A DNA stretch of 64,000 bases from Escarpia spicata (Eukaryota > Annelida > Polychaeta > Sabellida > Siboglinidae). The notes under the pieces are model-generated. The model had not been told where the DNA came from and ran no database searches. It saw nothing but the letters and a program-made list of their open reading frames with translations. The position numbers and the translations under genes were made by a program. The stretch is taken from contig OZ023205.1 of assembly GCA_963995525.1 (NCBI GenBank), positions 41,280,879-41,344,878 on the forward strand, given 5' to 3'. Positions 34,312 through 47,325 of this stretch are shown piece by piece. Every line of letters begins with the position of its first letter. The stretch's first letter is position 1.

Positions 34312-34464
34312 ATGCACATAATAATAATAAACTGCTAATTGTATAATGTCGTTTATCTGGATAAAAAAAACCTTTCCATATTAAAATACATCATTGGTAA
34401 AACATAATCACTATCATAACAATTTAAGAAAGATAATTAACCATAATTTTGACATGGACACCAG

Positions 34465-36497
34465 TACAGCTCACCCTATATTTAGCCCAATGGCAAAGAA
34501 TAAAGGTACCGCACTCTGCCCGATAGCGCAAGATGCGACTCATCTCAACCGTCGTAGCACAACCGTGTATGAATGTAAGCTTCCTGCTACGAATCTTCAC
34601 CACTAGATGCAAAACGTGTTTGTCCAAACATCACAAGACATTTATTATTTTCCATTAGTGCAAGTATACTCTACAACAAGGTGAATAAATAAATGTTTAT
34701 GTTGAATATTCCAGTTTCCTTCACAAAATAATAAAAAGAAAATCCATAAAAGTTGTGTTGACATTACTTAAGATGTAAATACTACAACGTTTTATCTTCT
34801 CAGAAATCATAACGAAAAAAGGAATTAAAGAACTGTCAAAATATTTACCAAATAATATGTGGTGATAGTCCACGTTTAGAAATTCAATCCCAAAAGTCAT
34901 GTTATGTCTGCCCTTTGAAAATAAATGTGGCTCGAGTGGTCAATTATTCGCAAATATGGTAAGGAGACGAATCTCGCCGTATCGTTAAGACAGACCGCAG
35001 CTACGTATATTACGCATCAATGAATAGACAAATCAGTAATAAATCATTAATATAATTTCCCGAACAAAATTTCTATTTTTGTAGGAATCCCACAAAGAAA
35101 TGACAGTGAAGATTGCAATAACGTTGCATCGCCTGCTCATTTATTACTTGCATTCGATTTAAGTGGTCTTTGTGTCGCGGGAGACATCTCGTTTAATGTT
35201 TGGTGGGTATATTTAATGCACTTTTAAAACCTAGGATTATTTGATTAACCCTACGTTTTCGTTTTTTGACTCAGTAGTCCGATCGGGACGAAACCAACCT
35301 GATCCCTGATGACATGTAGTCGAGGGCATTGTGACTTTTGGAGTGCTTTTGTTGCAGTTGTCTTTCCTTTTCTAAATGGATACGACACTGTGTCACACCC
35401 CGTGAGCGCATGCATTTATAAAAGTTTGAGACATGTCACCAAACTTGTCTGCTGATGAATTAATGCTGATGATGCGGTCGTCAAGCCGTTTTATTGTGAT
35501 ATTTGAAGCAGAATAGACTGCACACCCCTGGATTTGCACCACTACGATATCCTTTCCGAAATGTAACTTCAGTTTTTCTAAAATAGATTTACGAGACTGT
35601 TGCCCATTTTCATTTCGGTATAGCTGATGCAGCTCCATTGATGTCCACATCCTAGATGGATCCTCATTCATTTTGAGAGAATCGATTGAATCATCAGTCG
35701 TGTATTTAGAAGTCTTTTTCTTCACGACATACTTCACGTTCCTTTGAGCAGTGAACTGTTTGTAGAAGCTGCATGTAGGTATATCACTCCTAGTCTTCTC
35801 TTCACCGCATCAGAAAGGCTGTCCTTTCTTTCTCTACATTTCCGACGCAGGTGGTCTTTCAATGACGTACAACCAGGACGTTCAACCGTTCTGCACTGGC
35901 GCATCTTTTGCCATCGACCTGGATTCTTTGGATTGAGGGGAAGGCATATTTTGCCACATACAAAACAATGTTTCTTGAAATTTAAGGACATTTCAGTGCG
36001 CCTCCTTGTCCGAGGGGGAGCATTTTCCTGCTCACCTTTTCTCTTGATGTGGCGTGTGGAATGGTGATGTGACGTGTATGACGAAACACAGCTTTTATGA
36101 CATAATATTGCTAGCTTTGAATTGTCGATGTACCTTTGTACTAATTTGATATGGTATACATCATTCCTCTTCTTACTACTATCTATAATTGTTTTTATGC
36201 GGATTGGACCAGCAGTTATTAATGGTTTTGCTTTTAGGCAGCTAAGAAACAGACCTCAACACGGACGTCAATGGCATCATTCATGCTCATTCAACAAATA
36301 CATCTGAAATCCGCAAGACATATTCCAGTCTATAATTCTAACAGGGGCAGCTCATTGGTGTTTGCTAAAATAAAAGATACATTATTAAATAATTGAGGTC
36401 TCTCGGTGGCTATACATTTATTGAATATTACATAGTGTCAAACGTTATAATATTTACGGTAAATGACAGCACTGTAACCTTTACATTAGACTTTCTG
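34465..36497. repeat. Segmental duplication, unit C1
   Basis: Near-identical to 37160-39242 (C2), from CAGCTCAC(C/A)CTATATTTAG to ACAGCACTGTAAC(C/G)TTTACA. It is separated from C2 by copy B of the dispersed repeat. It carries a minus-strand coding relic (35393-35991). Confidence 0.88.
35393..35991 (-). pseudogene. Repeat-encoded zinc-ribbon-like ORF, copy 1
   Basis: The 5' frame (35734-35991) starts with CFVCGK and continues KMRQCRTVERPG, LRRKC, and SLSDAVKRRLGVIYLHAA. It resembles the N-terminal region of a protein type often seen in invertebrate repeats, with CxxC followed by R(V/I)-x-hydrophobic-LHAAD. A deletion of ~19 bp relative to copy 2 shifts the frame. The second part (35393-35737) reads MWTSMELHQLYRNENGQQS and KLKLHFGKDIVVVQ, then ends near CAHGV. 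No catalytic domain is seen. Function unknown; probably part of a DNA-transposon-associated protein. Confidence 0.45.
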
Positions 36498-37159
36498 TTA
36501 TATGCAGTTGTTTGTAAAGGCCCTACAACCATATTGGACGTGTTTTTCGTCGCGTCATAATATCGTTGTATAAATTGGGTATATTCAATTTAACAACGAT
36601 TCATCGACGTTGATTTTGCATCGTCGTCTAGTGTGCGCTACTATACGTTAAACGCTGACCCGCGTGCGATATAAGCCGCAAGGTGATCCCATTTTTTTTT
36701 TAGTCCCGCTCGGAGTACGCGATATGTTGCACCTCCAAGAAAAAAATGGTGCCAGTTTAAAAGTTTAACTCGCGTTTATGTTGGACTATGCTGTTTCGTT
36801 CGGGAGGAGTAATTTTGAATCTGGACCAATCCCAGGGCTCAGTTGCGTCATGTGATGTAAACATGGCTGCCCCCATGGTGAAAGGAATATTGTTGTCTCG
36901 TCCTAAGGAAACCTTACATGTTTCGCACACGTCATCAATTGCACCACCCAGCCGATTACAACTCATACATGGGGTAGATATCGTGAATGTCAACACGTGG
37001 CTGTATTTGGAAGGTGACTATCATGACCAGATACTTTTGCCTTCAATTTCAAATCAGCGACACGGCCACGTTCACACAGCCACGACCTTGGCGCCTGACC
37101 AACGATATTTCATAACGTAGAGTTCACCAACAGTCATGCAAAGCACTTCTGCAATTAAC
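36498..37159. repeat. Dispersed repeat, copy B
   Basis: Second copy of 24890-25587, placed exactly between C1 and C2. It ends GCACTTCTGCAATTAAC and the next bases start C2, so C1-B-C2 looks like a truncated tandem of a C-B unit. Confidence 0.88.
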
Positions 37160-39242
37160 AGCTCACACTATATTTAGCCCAATGGCAAAGTATTAAGGTA
37201 CCGCACTCTGCCCGATTGCCCAAGATCCGACTCATCTCGACCGTCGTAGCACAACCATGTATGAATGTAAGCTTCCTGCACTCTGCTACGAATCTTCACC
37301 ACTAGATACAAAACATGTTTGTCCAAACATCACGACATTTATTATTTTCCATTAGTGCAAATATACTCTTCAACATCGTGAATAAATAAATGTTTATGTT
37401 GAATATTCCAGTTCCCTTCACAAAATAATAAAAACAAAAGTTGTGTTGACATTACTTAAGATGTAAATACTACAACGTTTTATCTTCTCAGAAATCATAA
37501 CGAAAAAGGAATTGAAGGACTGTCAAAATATTTACCAAATAATATGTGGTGATAGTCCACGTTTAGAAATGTAATCCCAAAAGTAATCTTATGTCTGCCC
37601 TTTGAAAAGAAATGTGGCTCGAGTGGTCAATTATTCGCAAATATGGTAAGAAGACGAATCTCGCCGTATCGTTAAGACAGACCGCAGCTACGTATATTAC
37701 GCATCAATGAATAGACACATCAGTAATAAATCATTAATATAATTTCCCGAACAAAATTTCAAATTTTGTAGAAAAATGCCCACCCATATTTTCTATTTTA
37801 TGTCTCCCCGCAAAGAAATGACAGCGAAGATTGCAATAACACGTACATTTACGTTGCAGCACGTGCTCATTTATAACTTGCATTCGATGGAAGTGGTCTT
37901 TGTGTCGCGGGAGACATCTCGTTTAATGTTTGGTGGGTATATTTAATGCACTTTTAAAACATGATTAGTTTATTAACCCTACGTTTTCGTTTTTTTACCC
38001 AGTAGTCCGATCGGGACGAAACCAACTTGATCCCTGATGACATGTAGTCGAGGTCACTGACTTTTGGAGTGCTTTTGTTGCAGTTGTCTTTCCTTTTCCA
38101 AATGGATACGACACTGGGCACACCCCGTGAGCGCATGCATGTGTAAAAGTTTGAGACATGTCACCAAACTTGTCTGCTGATGAATTAATGCTGATGATGC
38201 GGTCCTCAAACCGTTTTATTGTGATATTTGAAGCAGAATAGACTGCACACCCCAGGATTTGCACCACTACGATATCCTTTCCGAAATGTAACTTCAGTTT
38301 TTCTAAAATATATTTACGAGACTGTTGCCCATTTTCATTTCGATATAGCTCATGCAGCTCCATTGATGTCCACATCATAGATGGATCCTCATTCATTTTG
38401 ATGATGAGAGAATCGATTGAATCATCAGTCGTGTATTTAGAAGTATTTTTCTTCACGGCATTAATCACGTTGCTTTGAGCAGTGAACTGTTTGTAGAAGC
38501 TGATATTGTGCATCAGCTGCATGTAGGTATATCACTCCTAGACTTCTCTTCACCGCATCAGAAAGGCTGTCCTTTCTTTCTCTACATTTCCGACGCAGAT
38601 GGTCTTTCAATTACATACAACCAGGACGTTCAACCGTTCTGCACTGACGCACCTTTTGCCATCGACCTGGATTCTTTGGATTGAGGGGAAGGCATATTTT
38701 GCCACATACAAAACATTGTTTCTTGAAATTTAAGGAAATTTCAGTGCGCCTCCTTGTCCGAGGGGGAGCTTGTTCCTGCTTACCTTTTCTCTTGAGGTGG
38801 CGTGTGGAATGGTGATGTGACGTGTATGACGAAACACAGCTTTTGTGACATAATATTGCTACCTTTGAATTGTCGATGTACCTTTGTTCTAATTCGATAT
38901 GGTATACATAATTCCTCGTCTTACTACTATCTATAATTGTTTTTATGCGGATTGGACCAGCAGTTATTAATGGTTCTGCTTTTAGGCAGCTAAGAAACAG
39001 ACCTCAACACTGACGTCAGTGGAATCATTCATGCTCATTCAACAAATACATATGAAATCAGCAAGACATATTCCAGTCTATAATTCTAAGAGGGGCAGGT
39101 CATTGGTGTTTGCTAAGTTAAAAGATACATTATTAAATAATTGAGGTCTCTCGGTAGCTATACATTTATTGAATATTACATAGTGTCAAACGTTATAATA
39201 TTTACGGTAAATGACAGCACTGTAACGTTTACATTAGACTTT
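37160..39242. repeat. Segmental duplication, unit C2
   Basis: Second copy of 34465-36497, same orientation, with small indels (for example 19 bp extra near 38500 and ~60 bp extra near 37770-37800). Confidence 0.88.
37995..38522 (-). pseudogene. Repeat-encoded ORF, copy 2
   Basis: 175 codons matching the second half of the copy at 35393-35991, including MWTSMELHELYRNENGQQS and KLHFGKDIVVVQ. It lacks the 19-bp deletion of copy 1: the join region reads LHAAD-type residues followed by HNISFYKQF. The upstream CFVCGK part lies in another frame (38520-38780), so this copy is also shifted. No known enzymatic domain. Confidence 0.45.
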
Positions 39243-39287
39243 CTTCCAAAGGCCATGACATTCCAAAAACAAAAGTTTCAATTTATA

Positions 39288-39955
39288 TCAATACGTGTTA
39301 TATTGACGTCATGCGTCACGTGATACTCCAGTGTCAGCCATTTTGGACGGCAAAATCAGCACGGCGTGTGAATGGGGGAATCGTGGCAGGTCAAAGCTAG
39401 ATACCTTTGAACGCCGAGAAGCAAGCAAGAGGAAACGGGAGGAATTGAAGCGTACTGCTGCTGAGGGTCTGCTCAACTTTTCATCAGAAGCTGGTGACAG
39501 TCGTGACAATGCTGATGAATTAGCAACACCTCACTGTGACGCAACTGGGAACCAGCTCAACAATGTGGAAAGAGCAGCCTCTCTCGCCGATTCTATGGAC
39601 ATTGCATATGACAAATGTATATCAATACGCGTTATATTGACGTCACGCGTCACGTGATACTCCAGTGTCAGCCATTTTGGACGGCAAAATCAGCACGGCG
39701 TGTGAATGGGGGAATCGTGGCAGGTCAAAGCTAGATACCTTTGAACGCCGAGAAGCAAGCAAGAGGAAACGGGAGGAATTGAAACGTACTGCTGCTGAGG
39801 GTCTGCTCAACTTTTCATCAGAAGCTGGTGACAGTCGTGACAATGCTGATGAATTAGCAACACCTCACTGTGACGCAACTGGGAACCAGCTCAACAATGT
39901 GGAAAGAGCAGCCTCTCTCGCCGATTCTATGGACACTGCATATGACAAATGTACG
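39288..39955 (+). repeat. 334-bp tandem duplication in a transposase gene
   Basis: Two almost identical 334-bp units (39288-39621, 39622-39955), starting near CAATACGTGTTATATTGACG. Each encodes the same ~90 residues (ILDGKISTACEWGN, KRKREELKRTAAEGLLNF). The first unit ends in a stop. Confidence 0.95.
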
Positions 39956-42741
39956 GGTACACAGACTCAGTTGACTGTAACTGACATTAGTGCCATGGAG
40001 TGTGAGTGCCAGAGTCTGCGTACTGAACATTATGACTTGAAAACTCAGGTTGAAGCTGGCAGTGTTTGATGAAATTCCTGTGAAGAAAATGATGAGAAGG
40101 TAAAGACATTCAGTGGCCTGTCTAGCTTTACAGTGATGATGACATTGTTCAGTGTTGTCAGGCCTTGCCTGAAAGACAATCATACGATCAATCGGTTTCA
40201 GTAATTCCATGGCTGACCAACTGGGCCTTCACTGTGCCACACTTCAGATTCCTGCATTCACGAGGGGGAAGAACCAGCTGAGTGCGGTTGAGAAAACTAG
40301 AAACCTGTACGGATTGATGTGGAACGTGTTATTGGCATTGCAAGACAGAAGTACACAATGTTACAAGGGACTGTGCCAATAACAATGTTGCAGAATGACC
40401 CAGGGTCCCGGCTGACAACCTTGGACAAGATTGTGAGAGTAGCCTGTGCAATGACCAATGCCTGTGAATATGTTTAGGGACACTGATTTTCCGTTTAAAA
40501 AAAGGGCAAACTCTGTTTCAATCCCGTTTCATAAAATGGCAAATTCTGTATCAAATTCCGTTTTAAACGATGTATTTTCCGTTTAAAAAAAAACAAATTC
40601 CCTTTCAAATGACGCATTTGTTGGTGTCAAATGACGCATTTTCCGTTTAAAAATGGCATACAAGCCAAAGAATCCCATTTCTGTTAAGAAAAGAAATATT
40701 TAATTTCAAAGTTAACTTTGAAAAATAATACATTCTGTTAAATATCACAATGTTATGATCTCTGCATAATTTTATATATAAATAATACCGTTTTACGGTG
40801 TGGCTAACTTTTCTAACAACATCATTTTTTTTAAATATTAGCACCACAGTAACAACTGTACAAAAACAATTTAGATAATAAAATAATTCCTGTCATACAG
40901 TTACATATAAATGACAGATTGTTCCTAATGCAGCAGTGCTTAAGGTGGCTGCATCGGCTATTATATGCTTCTTTTGAAGATAAGCTAACCATTTTTTGTC
41001 AGAGTTTGCCTCAGATATTAAACATTACTCCAGACCAAAAATAATGTATTTGTTTATGTTGTTTAGAAATATTTAAATGTGTTTAAAGACAATAAAAAAA
41101 TATGTAAATAAAATCACTTTAAAATGGCATTTTATTTCATTTTGAGAAACTCCCCAAAGAAAAATTGGTATGGTTGTAAGTACAAACATGTTATTGACAT
41201 TCATACGTGTTTTTGTGTAAACAAATGAATATTAAGTTTCATACAGCTTGAAAAAACATTTTGCTAGGATGTTGAAAGACAGCAAAAATCCGTACTGCAT
41301 TTTTGGCACGACCCCTTCACCAAACATAAAACCAACCGTAGTTTTTATAAAAAGTTACATTAAGTAGTACTTCCTGGTTGTCACTAACAATACACGTGTC
41401 ACCAGATGCTTGTTTTTTGCTTAGAAATGTGAATTTACTGGCATGTGGCTTATTTCAACACAATTTGACATACACTTCTATTACTGAGATTTACCCCAAA
41501 GGTTTTCCTGCCAAGTTGTCTCATGATATTGTGTTACGAAGGGCCATATGTTGAACTTGTTGTAGTAGTCAAGACTGATTGACATCTCCTGGGGTCAGTC
41601 ACGTGTCATTGCAAATGGCGGCTGAGGTCGGGCATTATCGGAGAATAAACAAAACTACCGCCAGTATTTGGTGATTTGACAGAGTGATGCATTTAGGTAA
41701 TTATAATACAACAGCATAGTGGCATGAGAATAACCAAACTATTATGATCTGCATTCGTGGTGAATGAATTTATGTTTGAACTGGGCTGACGCACACGTGA
41801 TCGTCACTATGGAAACATCGTTAGTTTCCAAGAATCTAAAAAGGGACTTTCCACAGACACACTAAAAATACTAGTTTTTTAAAGGACTGATTGGTGACAT
41901 ATGGCGCTAGTGCCTTGGTTTTTTAATAGTACACATGTTCATACTGACACCTACTAATGTTCTATAAAGACAAAAATAAAGAAATCAACTGACGTGATAC
42001 CCGGTGCATCTACCTTAATATATAAGTCAGCAAATGTAAATTATACAAGCAGTCATAATAACAATTATGTATGTTCAAATCACTGCTGTTTCACTAATAA
42101 TTTGTTCAACCATTAAAATATTTAATGTTTAGCTAGCACTTTATATGTCGCCATCTAACGAAATTTGTTAGAACTACGAAACGCGGACTATCTCACTTTG
42201 AGCCAGTGTAACCTAGGCTGTTGTTACTCCTTCGCGTTTTGTGTTCGAAACCGGAATATTTACATCATACGTGTTGTAATGATGTGACAACTGCATTTAA
42301 TTAGCAACATGTCTTCCATGCGCTTAGCGGACAGCCAGACAACGATCGCGAAACGGTTGATGTTAGCGCATTCTGTGCATGTCCCTGTTTACGTCGGTTG
42401 ACATGAGGTAGCGTAGGCACCATGACATTCGCAACGATTTGCCTTGCGCATTTTTAAAATCCACACAATTAAATTAACATCGTTGCATATTAAACATATT
42501 TGTTTCAAAATATCTCCAGTTAAGGCATTATTGGTGAAAAAGGCGGTGGTTTTGCTCTTTTTTGCGATCAAGGAAGATCCTTTTTGAAAACGCAAATACC
42601 GCGATTTCGTCCGTTTTTTGCGATCGCGGAATTTCCGTTTGAAAAGGCTAATTCCGTTTCAAACCGCCGATTGCGTGAATTCTTTCCGTTTTCCGCGATC
42701 GCGGAAAATCAGTAACCCTATATGTTGTTCCATTTGATTAA
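39331..42741 (+). pseudogene. ISL2EU/Harbinger-type DDE transposase relic
   Basis: The N-terminal part is in the second tandem unit and continues to 40069 (LRTEHYDLKTQVEAGS). After a stop, 40070-40190 reads NDEKVKTFSGLSSF and MMTLFSVVRPCL, the helix-turn-helix region that precedes the DDE domain in this family. An internal deletion joins it to the C-terminus at 40245-40474: FTRGKNQLSAVEKTR, RIDVERVIGIARQKYTML, LDKIVRVACAMTNACEY. That glutamate-containing DVERVIG block holds the last E of the DDE triad; the two aspartates are gone. The final residues VVPFD and stop lie beyond the 2.2-kb insertion at 40475-42720. Such enzymes move DNA transposons by cut and paste; this copy is dead. Confidence 0.75.
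40475..42720. mobile_element. Complete 2,246-bp DNA transposon with 6-bp TSD
   Basis: The ends are inverted repeats: TAGGGACACTGATTTTCCG at 40475-40493 against the reverse complement of the last 19 bases (TAGGGTTACTGATTTTCCG), with two differences. TATGTT stands on both sides (40469-40474, 42721-42726). Removing the element and one TATGTT joins the transposase frame as CEYVVPFD-stop. Inside are TTCCGTTTAAAA subterminal repeats, GCGATCGCGGAA motifs, and no transposase ORF, so it is non-autonomous. A 6-bp duplication is known for a few superfamilies (for example IS3EU, Dada), but I cannot assign it. Confidence 0.88.
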
Positions 42742-43342
42742 TCAAGTAGAACAAGAGGTGATTGTGCAGACTATTAGAATTTCCGACTCTATCATACATC
42801 TCGAAAGTTCACCTGGTGGTGCTACAATATTGTAATGTTAATGTTCATCGGGACTTTTCCTGTTGCTATAATAATTACGAGGGATTATACTAAAGATATA
42901 TATATATACATAAGAATGCCTGTGACAAAAATAAAGGATGGAAATTAAAATTTGGGTGCTGAGAACTGAACATTGTTATCACTGTGGTGATATTCATACT
43001 GATCAAACAAATTTGAATGAACAATAATCCAAATTAATATTGTGAAGTTGAAGAACGATATATTTCTCATTGTTCACAAGAGAAGGCTTTTCCAACATAA
43101 CTGTGTCATGACTATGCCAATAATATCATTAAAATGTTACAGTAACTCCAGCAATATCTACACAATAGTCAGTGGAACCAGGTGCGCAAATCTAACTTTC
43201 AATTAAGTCTGGCCTGATTTCGGTTATACATACATGTAGGACATCATAAAATACATGTAATAGCTAAAGCAGATACATATTCACCAATCACGCGTAAGCA
43301 GACTACAGTGTCACTGTCACACATGCACAGATATGTAGTTGC
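42742..43342. other. No gene seen
   Basis: Presumed 3' flank of the transposase relic; includes a TA-rich tract near 42895-42910. Nothing else recognised. Confidence 0.4.
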
Positions 43343-44105
43343 CTAGTTACTCTTCTTTTTCAACTTCCTGCAGTCCGGATATAGCCACTCTCTCTTGAAC
43401 GCGCTCTTCAGGCATGTGAGATTCGGCAAGTCATTTCCGAAGAACATTTGCACGCGGCGCGGCAAACTGGGGAAGAAAGGGGGGTCTGGATTAGATACAT
43501 CTTTGTTTCTGATGCAATCTAGTGTATTTTCACACTGTTTTTGTCTAATCCTGTAACTTCCATTTCATATAAAATCGTGCATAGAAACACTACATTTGGG
43601 ATTGTATTAATCAAAAGTGTAAGCAAACAGTTCCGTGCACATCAATGTAAAAGCACATACTTTTCATACCAAACAAAAAACCAGAAGCAGTGTATACTAC
43701 ATTGTCAAAACTACAACATTACACAAATGGTCAATGTGACAAAAATACACAAAAATGCTTTAAATAACTAATGTTTTTTAAAATGATAATTCTAAAGTAC
43801 AGTACACTGAAATTCACACACAAATGTCCACATCTACTAGTGCTCACTGAAACCATAAACTTGTAAACTTTACAAGTGCTCATTGTGGACATGTGACTTC
43901 ACTTCTATTCTTGTCTGTGCTTGATCCTGTCACTCACAGCTTTCTTTCTCTTCTCTGACTGAGCAAGGACTGGGGAGAGGAGGTGGACAGACTCTTTGGC
44001 ACTTTACGTCTTGGCTCTTGGGAAACCTGTTCAGCTGCTTTTCTCTTGCTTCTTCAAATTCAACTCGTCCCCTTTCTGTACAACATCCTTCTTGGTGCAC
44101 GCCAT
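43343..44105 (-). pseudogene. Small basic protein gene, two exons, frameshifted
   Basis: The last exon is 43343-43466, after a strong acceptor (CCCCCCTTTCTTCCCCAG). It encodes LPRRVQMFFGNDLPNL and a Lys-rich end, LKKKSN-stop. An upstream exon ends at an AAAGCT|GTGAGTG donor near 43936. Its frame (AAEQVSQEPRRKVPKSL, LLSQRRERKL) joins that of the last exon exactly. Towards its 5' end another frame takes over (from an ATG at 44103-44105, MACTKKDVVQKGDELNLKKQE), so a one-base shift near 44035 is inferred. The protein would be short and very basic, and I do not recognise it. Splice sites were read by eye only. Confidence 0.4.
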
Positions 44106-45849
44106 ATCCCCTAAAAGTGTTCATATTAACAACGTCAGGTAATTTTAATTCAAATTGTTATTTAATTAATAATAACCTAAACCATACGTTAAAGTGAACA
44201 GGCGTACTATACGTTGACATATTATCGCCCATCCAAGAAAACTTACAAGTTTTGGCATATACTTATTTTTATCCAAAATAATATATAAACCCCTCTAGGA
44301 TACCTTAAAGTTATCGCCAAAACTTATACTCCGCTTACAATTTGTGTTTACATATCGTTAACGGTGCTGTACTATGCCATGACCCGTAACGCCAGCGACG
44401 TGAGTGTAGGCCGGCGCCGTAATGTAAGTCATATAGCCTTAGACTTAAGCCATTACAACGCCTCGCGTGGCAAGCTAAACGATCTAATATTTTTTTTAAT
44501 TACGATCTTAAAATCACTCGTCTGCTACGTTAATTCCGATAATTCAGTAATTGACTCATATAAAAATGTTTGAAATAAGAGCGGACATCTTACTGTAGAC
44601 TGAACGCGACTGTGAACTTCGAAAACAACTTGCAGCCGCAACTGATTTGCCGCCAAAACAAATGCACGGATTGTAAGCTGGGCCGTGATTCACAGTTTCT
44701 GGCCAAACAGAATGCGGCTTGCTTTTGAGTAAGGACGACGATCACGAAATTAATAATTTTTATTGTCAAAGTTTGCCAAGTCACAACCCCCCACCCCTAT
44801 ATTAAAAAAAAATATAGGGGTGGGTGGGGTGATTTTGGACGAATCACAGAAACGGCCAAATCGAGTTCGTGAACCGGGGAAATCCGCGTTTTCGCGGAAG
44901 AATCTCATGCTTGGGCTCTTTAGTCCCAAACACTTGAGATGAAAGAACCTGACAGTACAGGAGTATGCCGTGCTCTGCACCATGGCCATATCAATTATCA
45001 TGCTCTGGTTGCCTGCAGTAGCAGTACAGGGACTGTGGATGCGCTGGCAGCTGGATGCAGTCCAGCACCCAGTGTATACCACTTGCCCAGCAGTTCTGAC
45101 ATGACCGGTGTATGCAGAGGGGTTGAATACAACATACTCAGTAGTTGTACAGGTCGTGGTAAGCAAAATCCGGCACTGCACAACACGTGCGCTCGCGTCG
45201 TTCTGTCTGTTTACGTTCTATAATGATATATATAATATCAGTGTGTGCAACTGTAGGCGTAGCGGCAATCCCAAGCCAATAGTTCACCTTTTAACATCAG
45301 AACTGCTCCGTCGCGACGCCATCTCCGATTATGAAGATCACAAATCAATGTTCCAACTATTGTGGTCACAATACCAACTTTTCGTAACAAAAGGATTCGT
45401 ATTTATTACATAAAGAAGTATTTTAATGAGTCGCGCACACATTTAAACATATTGCGGTTGACAGATATCCCGGAAATGACCCGGGGAATGCAGCCAACCC
45501 GGACGCGAGCTCTCGCGGCACACCTCCTTTGCGTAGTATTCGTCCATATACAAATGCAGTTGCGCACCCAGAGACGCTCTCCACTTCAAACCCCAATTCT
45601 GACAGTTCGTTGTCACTGCATGACGAGGATAGTGAGCATCGCTTTAAGATATAAAATTCTGGTGAGTAATTTATACACTTCATGGAATGCACTATTAAGT
45701 AATTGCGTTTATTACGTAACAAATCTGCTAGCTCTGCAAGGGAAGGGTACACTCGTGTAGCTGAACATAATTATGCCTTCATTATGCTCCCCTTCATTGT
45801 TGTTGAAAATATCACACCAGGTGCGACATGACGTTTTGTTTTTTGGCAG
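44106..45849. other. Upstream of helicase; possible exons only
   Basis: No firm gene. A plus-strand open stretch near 45468-45650 (rich in Pro, Ser, Asn: NDPGNAANPDASS, SNPNSDSSLSLHDEDSE) follows a TTGACAG acceptor-like site and could be an exon of the helicase gene's N-terminal region. A GTGAGTAA donor-like site is at 45662. Open frames at 44939-45223 are not recognised. Confidence 0.35.
44790..44824. repeat. 14-bp-arm perfect hairpin
   Basis: CCCACCCCTATATT (44790-44803) and AATATAGGGGTGGG (44811-44824) are exact reverse complements around a run of A. Confidence 0.92.
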
Positions 45850-46196
45850 GACGCATTCACATACCTTTTTCACTCATCGCCCTCAGGCCTGTGTACTCAT
45901 AACACACCTGAGGAGCATGCCATGTCGCTTTGCACCAATGGCCATAATGTCATTATCACTGGTCAAGCTGGCTCTGGGAAAACGACGCTCCTTAAAGAAA
46001 TAAAGCATGAATGTGTTCAACTATGGAAAACCGTTGCTGTAACAGCTTCCACGGCAATAGCAACCCCCCAGTTTGATGGCGTCGTCATGACACTGCACAG
46101 ATGGTCAGGTGTGCAGGTGTGTATTGGTTTGTTATTCATGTTCAAGCCTCCTTTTCTTGTGGTATGCCCACACACACGTACACACGCGTACACACG

Positions 46197-46330
<134 letters not shown>

Positions 46331-46915
46331 CGGTATATGTTCATCAGGATGGCAGATTCGCTACTTCACAATTACGTGAGTTAATTGTGAATGACGAGGC
46401 ATTCTGTGACATTATGTGGCGCATAACATCTACAGACGTTCTACTTATTGGTGAGATATCTATGGTATGTGTACGGGTATATTACACATTTATGCGATCA
46501 ATTCATTTTTTATGAAAATGTACATAATTAAAAAAAATTGCAATATTCCTTATGTCGTTGATTTCTAAATGTGCATAATTGCGTGGCTTGCGTGTGTAAA
46601 GTTGTAAAAAAAAAAAAAAAATTCGTACCTGATAAGACATACTCTTGGATAACTTTGACGCACACGCACATGCACACACACATACACACACATATATATA
46701 TATGTACATTTTATTTATTTATTTTCAGAATATATTTACTAGTAATTTTTTTAAAGTAGAAAGGTCACACTAGTGCACTGTCAGTCGTAGACATAGATTG
46801 TTTTACGTAATTATTTATAGACTACTGCAGGTGCGGTCAGCGAGCGCGGTTATAATTAGCTTACAGTTAACTCGGGTCAACGTGGACACCTTGAGTGCGG
46901 ACAGTATATACAGGA

Positions 46916-47325
46916 TCACTCGGTTTCTGCCTTACACAAGCATTATATGCAGTTGTCACCGACAATTTTTGAAATCAAACGTCAAATAAGTTGTTTTTAT
47001 TTAAATACGTACAATATTCATCAGACGATAATCACTTCACGCGCCATACGAAAGCACTCGGTTTCTGCCTCATCGTGTTCAAAATCATCACTGTGCGACA
47101 AATCGCAACGCATTCACTGTATAAATTCCACGGGCTGTTCGTTAACTTTTCTGTGGTGATTAGGGTGAATAGTTGCTTACAATTTCGCCCGATGAATTTA
47201 AATATTACGGTTGTTTCAATCACCGTCACCGATAGGGTGCATTGTAGTCACGTGGTCTGAGTTCACTAACAAAATATCTGTCAAAAACCTGTTTGCCTCG
47301 TTTTAATTTGAGATAAATAACTTTG
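46916..47325. repeat. Dispersed repeat, copy of 28504-29010
   Basis: Sits in the intron between helicase exons 2 and 3. Similar throughout with small deletions (for example ACTGACACTGTGCG shortened to ACTGTGCG). Confidence 0.8.

Noticed and set aside
34060..34317. Open frame of alternating Cys/Val
   Set aside because: Artefact of the AC microsatellite; the same holds for all His/Thr and Cys/Val frames at 46017-46384.
44103..44170. MACTKK start as histone H3-like N-terminus
   Set aside because: Only the first few residues resemble MARTK; the rest does not match a histone.
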